19,002 bases of DNA from JBGLNL01 sp964548045 (GTDB taxonomy: Bacteria; Chloroflexota; Dehalococcoidia; SZUA-161; SpSt-899). The notes under the pieces are model-generated. The model was not told where the DNA came from, made no database searches, and saw only the letters and a list, made by a program, of their open reading frames with translations. Within the stretch, counting starts at the first letter, position 1. Each line of letters starts with the position of its first letter. The translations under genes were made by a program, and so were the position numbers. This document shows, one piece after another, positions 6,434-14,500 of the stretch. The stretch lies in NCBI GenBank assembly GCA_964548045.1, contig CAZJQZ010000039.1, forward strand, positions 1 through 19,002, in the 5' to 3' direction.

Positions 6434-7720
6434 TCAGAGATCGAGTCTTGCGAAGATGGCATCGATGTTTTTCAAGTAGTAATTGTAATCAAAAATCACT
6501 TCCAGCTCTTCTTTTGCGAGTGGCATTTCGGAATCTGCCAGGAGAAGATCAATGAATTGTCCCCCTTCTTTCCAGCACTTCATCGCATTTCGCTGCACGA
6601 TTTTGTAGGCATCCTGCCGGCTCAACCCCTTTTCTTCGATCAATATCGTCATTACTCTTTGTGAGAAGGTAAGCCCACGGGTGATTTTCAAATTGCGGCG
6701 CATGTTCTCCGGGTAGACGTTCAAATCGCGCATCACGTAGGTGAAAATACTGAAAACGTAGTCGAGCGCCAGACAGGAATCGGGCAGGATGATTCTTTCG
6801 TTGGATGAATGACTGATGTCCCTTTCGTGCCAAAGAGTAATATTTTCCATCGAAGTGAGGGCGTGCCCGCGTATGAGTCGCGCCAACCCGCAAACGCGCT
6901 CGCACAGTTCAGGATTACGCTTGTGAGGCATGGCCGATGAACCCGTTTGGCCCTCTTCGAACGGTTCCTCTGCTTCAAGAACTTCGGTCTTTTGCAGAGC
7001 ACGAATCTCGGTGGCGAATTTCTCCAGCGAACTGGCAATCAGCGCCAGGGTGGTGACGAACTGGGCATGCCGATCTCTCTGAATGACCTGGCTGGAAACC
7101 CTGGCCACTTCAAGCCCCAGCTTTTTACAGGTAATCTCTTCAATTTCTGGTGGTACCGTGGCATGACTTCCCACTGCCCCGGATGTCTTCCCCACAGAAA
7201 CCATCCGTCTGGCTTCAGCGAGCCTTTCCTGATGCCGTTTGAGTTCTTCATGCCACAGGGCCATTTTTAGCCCGAAAGTGATGGGTTCGGCGTGGACGCC
7301 GTGGGTTCGTCCCATCATGATGGTTTGTTTGTACTTAACTGCCTTTTCTCTAACTACCGAAACAAGTTCGTCCAGGCCTTTTTGCAAAAGTGTGGAAGCT
7401 TCCACCAGTTGCAGGCTGGTGGCGGTATCGATGACGTCCGAGGAAGTCATTCCCAGATGAATCCAGCGCGCTTCCCCGCCAAGACTTTCTGAGACAGCTT
7501 TGAGGAAAGCGGTCACGTCGTGGTGAGTGACGACCAGTATCTCATTCATCCGGTCGAGATCGCAGGTAGCCTTTTTGAGCTTGGGGATATCTTCGGCGGG
7601 GATTACCCCGATTTCGGACCAGGCTTCACAAGCTGCGATTTCAACCTCGAGCCACTTGGCAAATTTGTTTTTGTCCGACCAGACATGATTCATCTCTGGC
7701 CGCGAGTATCGTTCGATCAT
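6434..7720 (-). CDS. purB: Adenylosuccinate lyase
   Basis: Catalyses two fumarate-releasing steps: SAICAR to AICAR in purine synthesis and adenylosuccinate to AMP. The 428-residue length and the three conserved regions of the fumarase/aspartase superfamily are present: T-S-S-D-V-I-D-T-A near 90, G-R-T-H-G-V-H-A-E-P-I-T-F-G (catalytic His) near 140, and the flexible signature loop G-S-S-A-M-P-H-K-R-N-P-E with the catalytic Ser. The start ATG 7720 is only 4 nt after the purE stop, so the two are tightly coupled. Confidence 0.97.
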   Translation of the reverse strand: MIERYSRPEMNHVWSDKNKFAKWLEVEIAACEAWSEIGVIPAEDIPKLKKATCDLDRMNEILVVTHHDVTAFLKAVSESLGGEARWIHLGMTSSDVIDTATSLQLVEASTLLQKGLDELVSVVREKAVKYKQTIMMGRTHGVHAEPITFGLKMALWHEELKRHQERLAEARRMVSVGKTSGAVGSHATVPPEIEEITCKKLGLEVARVSSQVIQRDRHAQFVTTLALIASSLEKFATEIRALQKTEVLEAEEPFEEGQTGSSAMPHKRNPELCERVCGLARLIRGHALTSMENITLWHERDISHSSNERIILPDSCLALDYVFSIFTYVMRDLNVYPENMRRNLKITRGLTFSQRVMTILIEEKGLSRQDAYKIVQRNAMKCWKEGGQFIDLLLADSEMPLAKEELEVIFDYNYYLKNIDAIFARLDL

Positions 7721-7724
7721 AAAG

Positions 7725-8183
7725 TTAACCTTTTGTTTGTTCTTCGCGGTACTTCTCGTAGGATGCTCTGATGTCCTCGTGTTTTATTCCCAGTATCTGG
7801 GCTGCCAAATACGCTGAGTTTTTAGCTCCGGCTGAACCGACTGCGACGCAGGCAACCGGTATTCCGGGGGGCATCTGCACGATGGAAAGGAGCGCGTCTA
7901 TTCCTTTGAGATCACCGGCAGTCAGTGGCACACCGATCACCGGCAAAGTTGTCCAGCTGGCCAGAACCCCGGGCAGGTGGGCTGCCATTCCGGCCCCGGC
8001 AATGATTACTTCAATCCCTCGCTCACGGGCGGCCTGAGCGTATTCCTGTGCCTTTTTCGGAGTACGATGCGCGGAAATTATATTAATTTCGTGGTCAATG
8101 CCCAGTTGCTGCAGCACATCCAGTGCGGGCTGCATCCTTTCGGTATCAGATTTCGATCCCATTACTACGCCGACAAGTGGCAT
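7725..8183 (-). CDS. purE: N5-carboxyaminoimidazole ribonucleotide mutase (PurE)
   Basis: Forms CAIR in de novo purine synthesis. At 152 residues it has the usual size and motifs: G-V-V-M-G-S-K-S-D near the N-terminus, S-A-H-R-T-P with the active-site His, and A-G-A-G-M-A-A-H-L-P-G-V. PurK, the usual partner of class I PurE, is not in this window, so class I versus the CO2-using class II cannot be settled from context. AAGGAG of its ribosome-binding site overlaps the purD stop codon. Confidence 0.96.
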   Translation of the reverse strand: MPLVGVVMGSKSDTERMQPALDVLQQLGIDHEINIISAHRTPKKAQEYAQAARERGIEVIIAGAGMAAHLPGVLASWTTLPVIGVPLTAGDLKGIDALLSIVQMPPGIPVACVAVGSAGAKNSAYLAAQILGIKHEDIRASYEKYREEQTKG

Positions 8184-8193
8184 TCGATTCTCC

Positions 8194-9462
8194 TTAAGAG
8201 GGATTATCTATGATAGCAATATCTTTGCGGTACCAGCAACCCTCGAAGGTAATCCGGGAGATATTCTGGTAGACTTTTTCGCGGGCAGCCGAATAGTTGC
8301 TGCCTTTGCTTACGACCGTCAATACTCGTCCGCCGGAATTGATTATTTGTCCTTTGTCATCGTTGTCTGTTCCGGCATGGAAAACGAGAACGTCACTGTC
8401 CACGCTTTCAAGTCCGCTCATAGGGGAACCTTTGCGGTAACTTTCCGGGTATCCCTCGGAAGCTAGGACTACACCGACACATGCCTCGTTGCTCCATTCT
8501 ATTTCCATATCTGCCAGTCTGTCATCGATAACTGCCTGCATGATATCCACAAGGTCGGTTTGGAGCAGTGGCAGAATCACTTGCGTTTCGGGGTCGCCGA
8601 ATCGAGCGTTGAACTCAAGCACTTTCGGGCCTTCGTTGGTCATCATCAGTCCGGCATAAAGGATACCTTTGTAGGAATATCCCTCCTGAGCCATCGCTTT
8701 GACTGTGGGCTTCATCACAGTTTCCATGACCGAATCTCGAAGATCGGCGTTGAAAAACTCCGATGGACTATAACAGCCCATGCCTCCGGTGTTGAGGCCT
8801 TTATCGCCATCGAGGGCTCGTTTGTAGTCGCATGCCGGAACCATAGGAGTGACGGTTTTACCATCGGTGAAAGCCAGCAGGCTGGACTCCCTGCCTACCA
8901 GACATTCCTCCACGAGAACTCTGTCACCGGCGTTACCGAAGGCCTTCTTTTGCATGATATCTTCGAGTGCCGTGATGGCTTCTTCCTGTGAAGTGGCAAT
9001 AATGACGCCTTTGCCGGCGGCGAGTCCATCTGCTTTGATTACCATTGGAACAGGTTGTTGCTTGACATAATTTTCAGCTTCGGCAAAGGAGGTGAAGGTT
9101 GCGCTTCTGGCGCAGGGGATGGAGTATTTGAACATCAGTTCTTTGGCGAAAACCTTGCTGCCTTCGATTTGAGCGGCGCCTTTTTGAGGACCAAAGGCGG
9201 CGATGCCAATCCGGTTCAGAGCATCGACCAGTCCTTCGGTCAGGGGAGCTTCGGGGCCGACCATAACCAGATCGATTTTGTTATCCTGTGCTGCTTTAGT
9301 TAGAACTGGAATATCCCCGGCTGAAATCGGAAGGTTTTGAGCGATGGCTGCTGTGCCGGCATTTCCCGGAGCAACGAATAGTTTATCCAGTTTTGGGCTT
9401 TGTGCGATTTTCCAGGCCAGGGTGTGTTCCCTGGCCCCGTTGCCGATAACCAGAATATTCAT
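8194..9462 (-). CDS. purD: Phosphoribosylamine-glycine ligase (GAR synthetase)
   Basis: An ATP-grasp enzyme joining glycine to phosphoribosylamine. The 422-residue protein begins M-N-I-L-V-I-G-N-G-A-R-E-H, with the V-G-P-E-A-P-L motif near 70, K-A-D-G-L-A-A-G-K-G-V in the ATP-grasp domain, E-E-C-L-V-G-R-E-S-S and N-A-R-F-G-D-P-E-T-Q near the metal site. No clear Shine-Dalgarno is seen before ATG 9462. A TATAGT hexamer lies 8 nt upstream of it (9476-9471), which could give a leaderless transcript, but no convincing -35 accompanies it. Followed by purE after 10 nt. Confidence 0.97.
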   Translation of the reverse strand: MNILVIGNGAREHTLAWKIAQSPKLDKLFVAPGNAGTAAIAQNLPISAGDIPVLTKAAQDNKIDLVMVGPEAPLTEGLVDALNRIGIAAFGPQKGAAQIEGSKVFAKELMFKYSIPCARSATFTSFAEAENYVKQQPVPMVIKADGLAAGKGVIIATSQEEAITALEDIMQKKAFGNAGDRVLVEECLVGRESSLLAFTDGKTVTPMVPACDYKRALDGDKGLNTGGMGCYSPSEFFNADLRDSVMETVMKPTVKAMAQEGYSYKGILYAGLMMTNEGPKVLEFNARFGDPETQVILPLLQTDLVDIMQAVIDDRLADMEIEWSNEACVGVVLASEGYPESYRKGSPMSGLESVDSDVLVFHAGTDNDDKGQIINSGGRVLTVVSKGSNYSAAREKVYQNISRITFEGCWYRKDIAIIDNPS

Positions 9463-9534
9463 TGTGGTGAACTATACTGCGATGATGAATTAATCCCAGT
9501 CATCTTCATCCCATCCATCATCCCAATTGTCATC

Positions 9535-10455
9535 TTACCAACTGTCATCCATTATACCTGTCATATCCATGGCTCCCTTTGCTTCATCAGGCAGATTGAT
9601 GGAGACTGATTTATCGTAATCTTTGAAGTTCATGGTCATGGCCATATCCATTTCCATTGTGCCTTCTTCTTCTGGCATGCCCATCTCTTCCGGCGATATT
9701 ACCATGTTCATTTCCATTTCAGCTTTCATAGGATAGAAGGTATCTTTGGCGTACCACTGCACTACGGAGAAATCTTTGATTATATCCATCAATTCGGACA
9801 TATCCATATCTTCAGGCAAATCACCGGCGCCCAATCCTCCGCCCAGCCCGGGTTGCTGAAGCATGATATCGTACAGTTTAGCCATATCGGGGGTCATTTT
9901 CACTTTGTAACAACTGGCCCCATTGACCTTTCCTCCATCGGAAATACTGAGTTCAGCAGCTTCCAGCAATTCGGTTTGCTGAGAAACCATGTCCTGAGAT
10001 TCCCAGGTGCCGGGCATTTCCATTTTGGTCCATTGAGCGGGCACTCCTTCTATACCGCTCATTTTGGAGTACATTGTGTTATCGATGTAGTACATTTCCA
10101 TATCCATGTTCGTATCCATATCGCCCATAAATCCCATATCCATATCCATGCTCATATTCATATCCATCTTCATTTCTTCGTTGGTGTTATCGATAATCCC
10201 GTCGCCATCCATTGATATATCCATTCCAAAGGACTGCCCCATGCTTTCCCCATCCATTTTCATGGTCATGTCCATATCGAATTTGCAGGTCGTTGCGTTT
10301 TCATTGGCAGCCAGAACCTTTTCGACCAGCTCGGCTTGACTGATATTTGCAATGCCTCCATTACCGCCATCACTGTCATCGCAGCCGACAAACCCGATGG
10401 CCAATGCCAGCACCAACAATAGAGATAGTCCGGCTAAAGTAAGATTCCTGATCAT
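9535..10455 (-). CDS. Met-rich lipoprotein, LppX/DUF6612-like
   Basis: A 306-residue predicted lipoprotein: hydrophobic signal ending G-F-V-G-C with lipidated Cys 25, then an acidic Gly/Asp spacer. The mature part has the look of the LolA/LppX/DUF6612 group of extracytoplasmic beta-sheet carriers (A-x-L-V-x-K-V-L-A-A, then strand pairs, Y-x-I-D-N-T-M-Y-x-K-M, W-Y-A-K-D-T-F-Y-P-M-K). Its composition is extreme: about 21 Met in the 80 residues after position 45, mostly alternating with Asp, Asn, Glu or Ser. Alternation fits beta-strands with Met on one face; Met-based metal binding is another possibility. It ends D-D-S-W, and the same frame continues after the stop as more D-D-x-W units. It lies 18 nt after guaA and is probably co-transcribed with it. 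Confidence 0.8.
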   Translation of the reverse strand: MIRNLTLAGLSLLLVLALAIGFVGCDDSDGGNGGIANISQAELVEKVLAANENATTCKFDMDMTMKMDGESMGQSFGMDISMDGDGIIDNTNEEMKMDMNMSMDMDMGFMGDMDTNMDMEMYYIDNTMYSKMSGIEGVPAQWTKMEMPGTWESQDMVSQQTELLEAAELSISDGGKVNGASCYKVKMTPDMAKLYDIMLQQPGLGGGLGAGDLPEDMDMSELMDIIKDFSVVQWYAKDTFYPMKAEMEMNMVISPEEMGMPEEEGTMEMDMAMTMNFKDYDKSVSINLPDEAKGAMDMTGIMDDSW

Positions 10456-10473
10456 TTTTGCCTCCTTTGAGTT

Positions 10474-12042
10474 TTATTCCCATTCAATGGTGGCGGGTGG
10501 CTTGGACGATATGTCGTAGACCACCCGGTTAACACCTGCCACCTCGTTGACGATCCGGTTGGAAATGGTAGCCAGAACTTCGTAAGGAAGCCGGGCCCAA
10601 TCGGCGGTCATGGCATCTTCCGAGGTTACTGCCCGGACAGCCACGGTGTAGTTGTAGGTTCGGTAATCTCCCATCACCCCAACGCTCTTCAATGGAGTGA
10701 GCACGGCGAAGCTCTGCCAGAGCTGGCGGTAGAGATTGGCCTTTTTGATTTCCTGCATCACGATCCAGTCGGCGGCGCGCAGCATCTCCAGCCGGTCTTT
10801 GGTGATTTCTCCGATGATGCGGATAGCCAGACCCGGGCCGGGAAAAGGTTGCCTCCAGACCATTTCATCGGGAAGCCCCAGCGCTGTTCCGACTTCCCTC
10901 ACTTCATCTTTGAACAGGTAGCGCAAAGGCTCGATGAGCTTTAGGTTCATCACATCCGGCAGGCCACCGACATTGTGATGAGTTTTAATGGTTGAAGACT
11001 CCCGGCTGACAGTTGCCGTGCTTTCGATCACATCCGGATAAAGCGTTCCCTGTGCCAGGAAATCGACTTTACCGATCTTGTTGGCTTCCTCTTCGAAGAC
11101 TTCGATAAACTCGTTCCCGATGATATGACGCTTTTTCTCGGGATCGACGACACCTTCGAGCCTTTGCAGGAATCGGTCTGTAGCATCAACATATATTCCA
11201 TTCAGCTTCAAGTTTTTTTTGAAAGTGCGGATGGTGCGCTCGATCTCTTCGCGGCGCATCAATCCGTTGTTGACGTAAATAGCGGTCAGTTGATCTCCGA
11301 TTGCTTTGTGCAGAAGGGTGGCTACGACCGTGGAATCCACCCCGCCGGAGAGGGCGCAAATCACCTTCCCCGTTCCCACCTTTCTTCTGATCCTTTCAAT
11401 TTGCTGTTTAACGAAGTTTTTGGGAGTCCAGGTACCTTCGAAATCGCAAATTTTGAAAAGGAAATTGGCCAGCATTTCCTTCCCCTGTGGCGTGTGAACC
11501 ACCTCGGGATGAAATTGGATGCCGATTATGTTTTTGTCGTTGGCCATAGCCGCAATAGGAGCATTCTCCGTGTAAGCGATGCTGGTAAATCCCGGCGGCA
11601 TCTCCAGAATACGGTCGCCATGACTCATCCAGACTGGTATCGCATCGTCCAGTTTAGAAAAGAGGGGGATATCCGTTTCGTTCTTATAGAGCATCGCCAG
11701 GCCATATTCATGTTTACCTGCCGGAGCCACTTGCCCTCCCAACTGGTGGGTTAATGCCTGCATTCCGTAACAGATGCCCAGTACCGGGAGCCCGCTTTCA
11801 TAAACAAAGCTGGGTGCAAGAGGGGCATTGGGTTCATACACGCTGGCAGGCCCGCCGGAGAGGATGAAGCACTTGGGGTTGAGACGCTGAACCTTTTTCC
11901 AGGTGGTATTGTGGGGCACAACCTCCGAATAAACACCGCACTCACGTACTCGTCGGGCGATGAGCCAACTATACTGTGACCCAAAGTCAATAACTACTGC
12001 GGACTCATCAGCGGCTTTTAGTCGTGTTTGTTTAGGGGGCAT
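10474..12042 (-). CDS. guaA: GMP synthase (glutamine-hydrolysing)
   Basis: Converts XMP to GMP using glutamine and ATP. The 522-residue protein has the full three-part layout. The class I glutamine amidotransferase domain has its triad: Cys 91 in G-I-C-Y-G-M-Q, and His 178 and Glu 180 in F-H-P-E. The ATP pyrophosphatase domain has the P-loop S-G-G-V-D-S-T (232-238). The C-terminal dimerisation domain ends P-P-A-T-I-E-W-E. It is the first gene of the minus-strand run and shares the divergent region with tsaC. Confidence 0.98.
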   Translation of the reverse strand: MPPKQTRLKAADESAVVIDFGSQYSWLIARRVRECGVYSEVVPHNTTWKKVQRLNPKCFILSGGPASVYEPNAPLAPSFVYESGLPVLGICYGMQALTHQLGGQVAPAGKHEYGLAMLYKNETDIPLFSKLDDAIPVWMSHGDRILEMPPGFTSIAYTENAPIAAMANDKNIIGIQFHPEVVHTPQGKEMLANFLFKICDFEGTWTPKNFVKQQIERIRRKVGTGKVICALSGGVDSTVVATLLHKAIGDQLTAIYVNNGLMRREEIERTIRTFKKNLKLNGIYVDATDRFLQRLEGVVDPEKKRHIIGNEFIEVFEEEANKIGKVDFLAQGTLYPDVIESTATVSRESSTIKTHHNVGGLPDVMNLKLIEPLRYLFKDEVREVGTALGLPDEMVWRQPFPGPGLAIRIIGEITKDRLEMLRAADWIVMQEIKKANLYRQLWQSFAVLTPLKSVGVMGDYRTYNYTVAVRAVTSEDAMTADWARLPYEVLATISNRIVNEVAGVNRVVYDISSKPPATIEWE

Positions 12043-12067
12043 TAGCTCGTATCCTTGATGTGAATCC

Positions 12068-12096
12068 AGCTTATCATCATGCTATACTGGAGTCAA
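12068..12096 (-). promoter_or_regulatory. Likely guaA promoter in the divergent region
   Basis: TTGACT (12096-12091) and TAAGCT (12073-12068) are separated by 17 nt on the minus strand, giving a leader of about 20 nt before guaA. The -10 box is poor. On the plus strand a TATACT hexamer at 12083-12088 could serve tsaC, but I see no matching -35. Confidence 0.35.
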
Positions 12097-12112
12097 GTTT
12101 CAAAAGATGCCC

Positions 12113-12150
12113 CTCCCCCCTTTTCACAAGGGGGAAGTTAAGGGGGATTT
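12113..12150. repeat. C/G-run palindromic intergenic repeat, copy 2
   Basis: Contains a hairpin CCCCCTT (12116-12122), loop TTCAC, AAGGGGG (12128-12134), followed by AAGTTAAGGGGGATTT. It resembles the copy at 6384-6418 and the widespread palindrome class with runs of C and G. Its right end provides the G-rich stretch that lies before the tsaC start. Confidence 0.6.
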
Positions 12151-12158
12151 ATTGGCGA

Positions 12159-12755
12159 ATGGAACAGCAACTTCAGAAGGCCGTTTCGATTTTAAAAAAC
12201 GGGGGCGTTATTGCCTGTCCGACTGATACAGTCTATGGCCTTGGCGCAGATGCATTCAACGAAGAGGCGGTGAGGCGAATTTACCAGATCAAGCAACGGC
12301 CTTTTGATCAGCCGCTTTCCGTTCTCATTGCTGAAATGTCCGAACTAAATCGATTAACCGAAACCTTTCCCGAAGCGGCCCGGGTTCTGGCGGATCGTTT
12401 CTGGCCGGGAGGATTGACACTGGTTGTTTCAAAATCAGCTTCTATTCCTGACTGGGTAACCGCCGGGGGGGATACTGTGGCGGTGCGCATTCCTGACCAT
12501 CCGATCACTCTCGATTTGATCCGCGCTCTAGGCAATCCCCTGATCGGGACCAGCGCTAATCTGTCGGGGTATCCGAGTGTTACCAGCGCCGAGGAGGTTC
12601 GTGCACAAATGGGTGGGGCAGTCGATTTCATCCTTGATGGTGGTGTTTGCCCGGGCGGGATTGAATCCACGGTTGTGGATGTCACCGGACAGTTTCCTGT
12701 TGTCCTGAGGAAAGGGGCGATTTCTCGTGACGAGATCGGCGACTGTTTTTCGTAA
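12159..12755 (+). CDS. tsaC: L-threonylcarbamoyladenylate synthase (Sua5/YciO/YrdC family)
   Basis: Makes threonylcarbamoyl-AMP from threonine, bicarbonate and ATP for the t6A modification of ANN-decoding tRNAs. The 198 residues form one YrdC domain: G-G-V-I-A-C-P-T-D-T-V-Y-G-L-G near the N-terminus, Y-Q-I-K-Q-R-P with the basic nucleotide-binding residues, F-W-P-G-G-L-T and G-T-S-A-N-L-S-G. No extra Sua5 domain is present. ATG 12159 fits the domain start; the frame stays open to 12060 but that stretch translates the palindromic repeat. AGGGGGA, 11 nt upstream, comes from the repeat itself and is the probable ribosome-binding site. Confidence 0.93.
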   Translation: MEQQLQKAVSILKNGGVIACPTDTVYGLGADAFNEEAVRRIYQIKQRPFDQPLSVLIAEMSELNRLTETFPEAARVLADRFWPGGLTLVVSKSASIPDWVTAGGDTVAVRIPDHPITLDLIRALGNPLIGTSANLSGYPSVTSAEEVRAQMGGAVDFILDGGVCPGGIESTVVDVTGQFPVVLRKGAISRDEIGDCFS

Positions 12756-12773
12756 AATAGAGAAAACGATTTG

Positions 12774-13994
12774 ATGAGGATTTTCAGCCGATGGGGCACA
12801 ACCTTCAATTCACTTGAAAACCGCGATTATCGCTGGTTCTGGCTGAGTTCAACATTTGCGGCAACCGTCATGCAGATGAATCTGGTGGCGCGAAGCTGGC
12901 TGGTCTTCGATCTAACCGATTCGTACTCTGCGCTGGGGTGGGTTAGTTTCTGTGCGGGCGTGCCGTTATTTATTCTTTCCCCATTTGGCGGTGCCATCGC
13001 GGACCGTTTCGAAAAGCGCGGCCTCATAGTTTTCAGTCAAATACTGATGGGGTTGGTGATACTGGGCATTTCAATTTTGATCTTTACCGATGTTATTGAG
13101 TTCTGGCAACTGGTAGTTGCGGCGCTGCTGAACGGGGTCTTTTTGGCCTTCAATTTGCCCAGTCGCCAGTCGCTTGTTCCCCGGCTTGTTGAACGGCGGT
13201 TGGTGATGAATGCTGTCGCCTTGAATTCCGGTTCTCAAAATATGAATCGCATTGTGGCACCTGCGGTGGCCGGAGTAATGATCAGCGTGATTGGGATGGA
13301 AGGCGTTTATCTGTTGACCGCCGGATTTGCTTTTCTTTCTGCAGCTCTTATGTTATTCGTTCCATCGAAGGGAACCCTCTCGCTCGAAGAGAGAGGATCC
13401 CTGAGGAATGAAGTTCGCGAAGGGTTGCGATATGTCCGCCACAACGAGACGCTTCGTGCGTTGATGATTATGGCAATTATTCCAATCGTATTCGGGATGC
13501 CCTATCTGATGCTGCTCTCCGGTTACGCAAAAGAGGTGCTTGGAGTCGAAAATGAGGGGTTTGGCGGATTGCTTTCAATGGCTGGCGTGGGCGCTGTCAT
13601 CGGGTCGATTGTGATAGCGACGATGACCGATTTCAGCCGTAAAGGCTGGCTTCTTATAGTCTCGGCTGCGGTATTCGGGGTATTTTTGATGCTTTTTGCC
13701 AGTACGGATAATTTTGTGTTCGCATTGCTTTTGATGATGGGAGTGGGATTGGGCAACGCCGGTTATCTCTCAGTCAATAATTCGCTGCTTTTACTCAGTA
13801 GTGAAGAACGGATGCATGGGCGAGTTATGAGCCTCTATATGATGAGCATTGCGATTATGCCGATGGCGGTATTGCCGATGGGGGTGCTCAGCGATGTTGC
13901 CGGCGCTCAGATCGTAATAGGTGTGGGTGGTGCGTTGCTGGTGCTGTTTACAGTTCTGATGACGATATTAAGCTCGACTCTAAGGCGATTGTAG
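12774..13994 (+). CDS. MFS transporter (MFS_3/EntS-like exporter)
   Basis: A 406-residue membrane protein with about 12 hydrophobic segments, of the major facilitator superfamily. The loop between segments 2 and 3 has G-G-A-I-A-D-R-F-E-K-R-G, the form of the MFS motif typical of the EntS/MFS_3 group of exporters. N-A-V-A-L-N-S-G-S-Q-N-M-N-R and H-G-R-V-M-S-L-Y are also characteristic. The substrate cannot be told from sequence. ATG 12774 follows a possible TTG at 12771; a weak GAGA lies upstream. It starts 18 nt after tsaC and is probably in the same operon. Confidence 0.88.
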   Translation: MRIFSRWGTTFNSLENRDYRWFWLSSTFAATVMQMNLVARSWLVFDLTDSYSALGWVSFCAGVPLFILSPFGGAIADRFEKRGLIVFSQILMGLVILGISILIFTDVIEFWQLVVAALLNGVFLAFNLPSRQSLVPRLVERRLVMNAVALNSGSQNMNRIVAPAVAGVMISVIGMEGVYLLTAGFAFLSAALMLFVPSKGTLSLEERGSLRNEVREGLRYVRHNETLRALMIMAIIPIVFGMPYLMLLSGYAKEVLGVENEGFGGLLSMAGVGAVIGSIVIATMTDFSRKGWLLIVSAAVFGVFLMLFASTDNFVFALLLMMGVGLGNAGYLSVNNSLLLLSSEERMHGRVMSLYMMSIAIMPMAVLPMGVLSDVAGAQIVIGVGGALLVLFTVLMTILSSTLRRL

Positions 13995-14060
13995 AAAAGC
14001 CCAACTTTGTTGTGTTAGACTAGCCACAAAGATGATGCCAGCCATTTCAGGAGGAGATCG

Positions 14061-14498
14061 ATGCAGATAGCCATTGGCAGTGACCATGCCGGTTTCGATC
14101 TAAAGGAAGCTGTGAAAGGTTTTCTGGCTGAAACTGGGCACACTTGTGAGGATTTCGGATGCCCCGACATTTCTTCAGTGGATTACCCTGATTTTGCCTT
14201 CGCAGTGGCTGATGCGGTAGCTGAGGGTAAGTTCGAACGAGGCATTCTTATTTGCGGTTCCGGCATCGGGATGAGCATGGTTGCCAATAAGGTTCCCGGC
14301 ATCCGGGCGGCACTGTGCCACGATGTTTTTGGTGCGAAGGGATGCAGGCAGCATAATGATGCCAATATTCTATGCATGGGTGGGCGAGTGACCGAGGAAA
14401 GTCTTGCCAGAGAGATTGTCAGCACTTTTCTGACTTCAGAATTTGAGGGTGGCAGGCATGCCAGGCGACTGGAAAAGATGCATTCCCGCGAGAAATAA
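14061..14498 (+). CDS. rpiB: Ribose-5-phosphate isomerase B
   Basis: Interconverts ribose 5-phosphate and ribulose 5-phosphate in the pentose phosphate pathway. The 145-residue protein has the RpiB/LacAB fold motifs: I-A-I-G-S-D-H-A-G at the N-terminus, S-V-D-Y-P-D near 40, the catalytic Cys 65 in I-L-I-C-G-S-G-I-G-M, His 87 in L-C-H-D, and Q-H-N-D-A-N-I-L around 97-104. A strong ribosome-binding site AGGAGGAG precedes ATG 14061. It is 66 nt after the MFS gene and 2 nt before the prenyl synthase. Confidence 0.96.
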   Translation: MQIAIGSDHAGFDLKEAVKGFLAETGHTCEDFGCPDISSVDYPDFAFAVADAVAEGKFERGILICGSGIGMSMVANKVPGIRAALCHDVFGAKGCRQHNDANILCMGGRVTEESLAREIVSTFLTSEFEGGRHARRLEKMHSREK

Positions 14499-14500
14499 TT

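Noticed and set aside
11125..11754. A 209-codon plus-strand ORF inside guaA
   Set aside because: It is antisense to conserved GMP synthase sequence, including the P-loop region, and shows no family character.
12060..12158. Upstream extension of tsaC
   Set aside because: The extra residues are a translation of the palindromic repeat; the YrdC domain begins right after ATG 12159.
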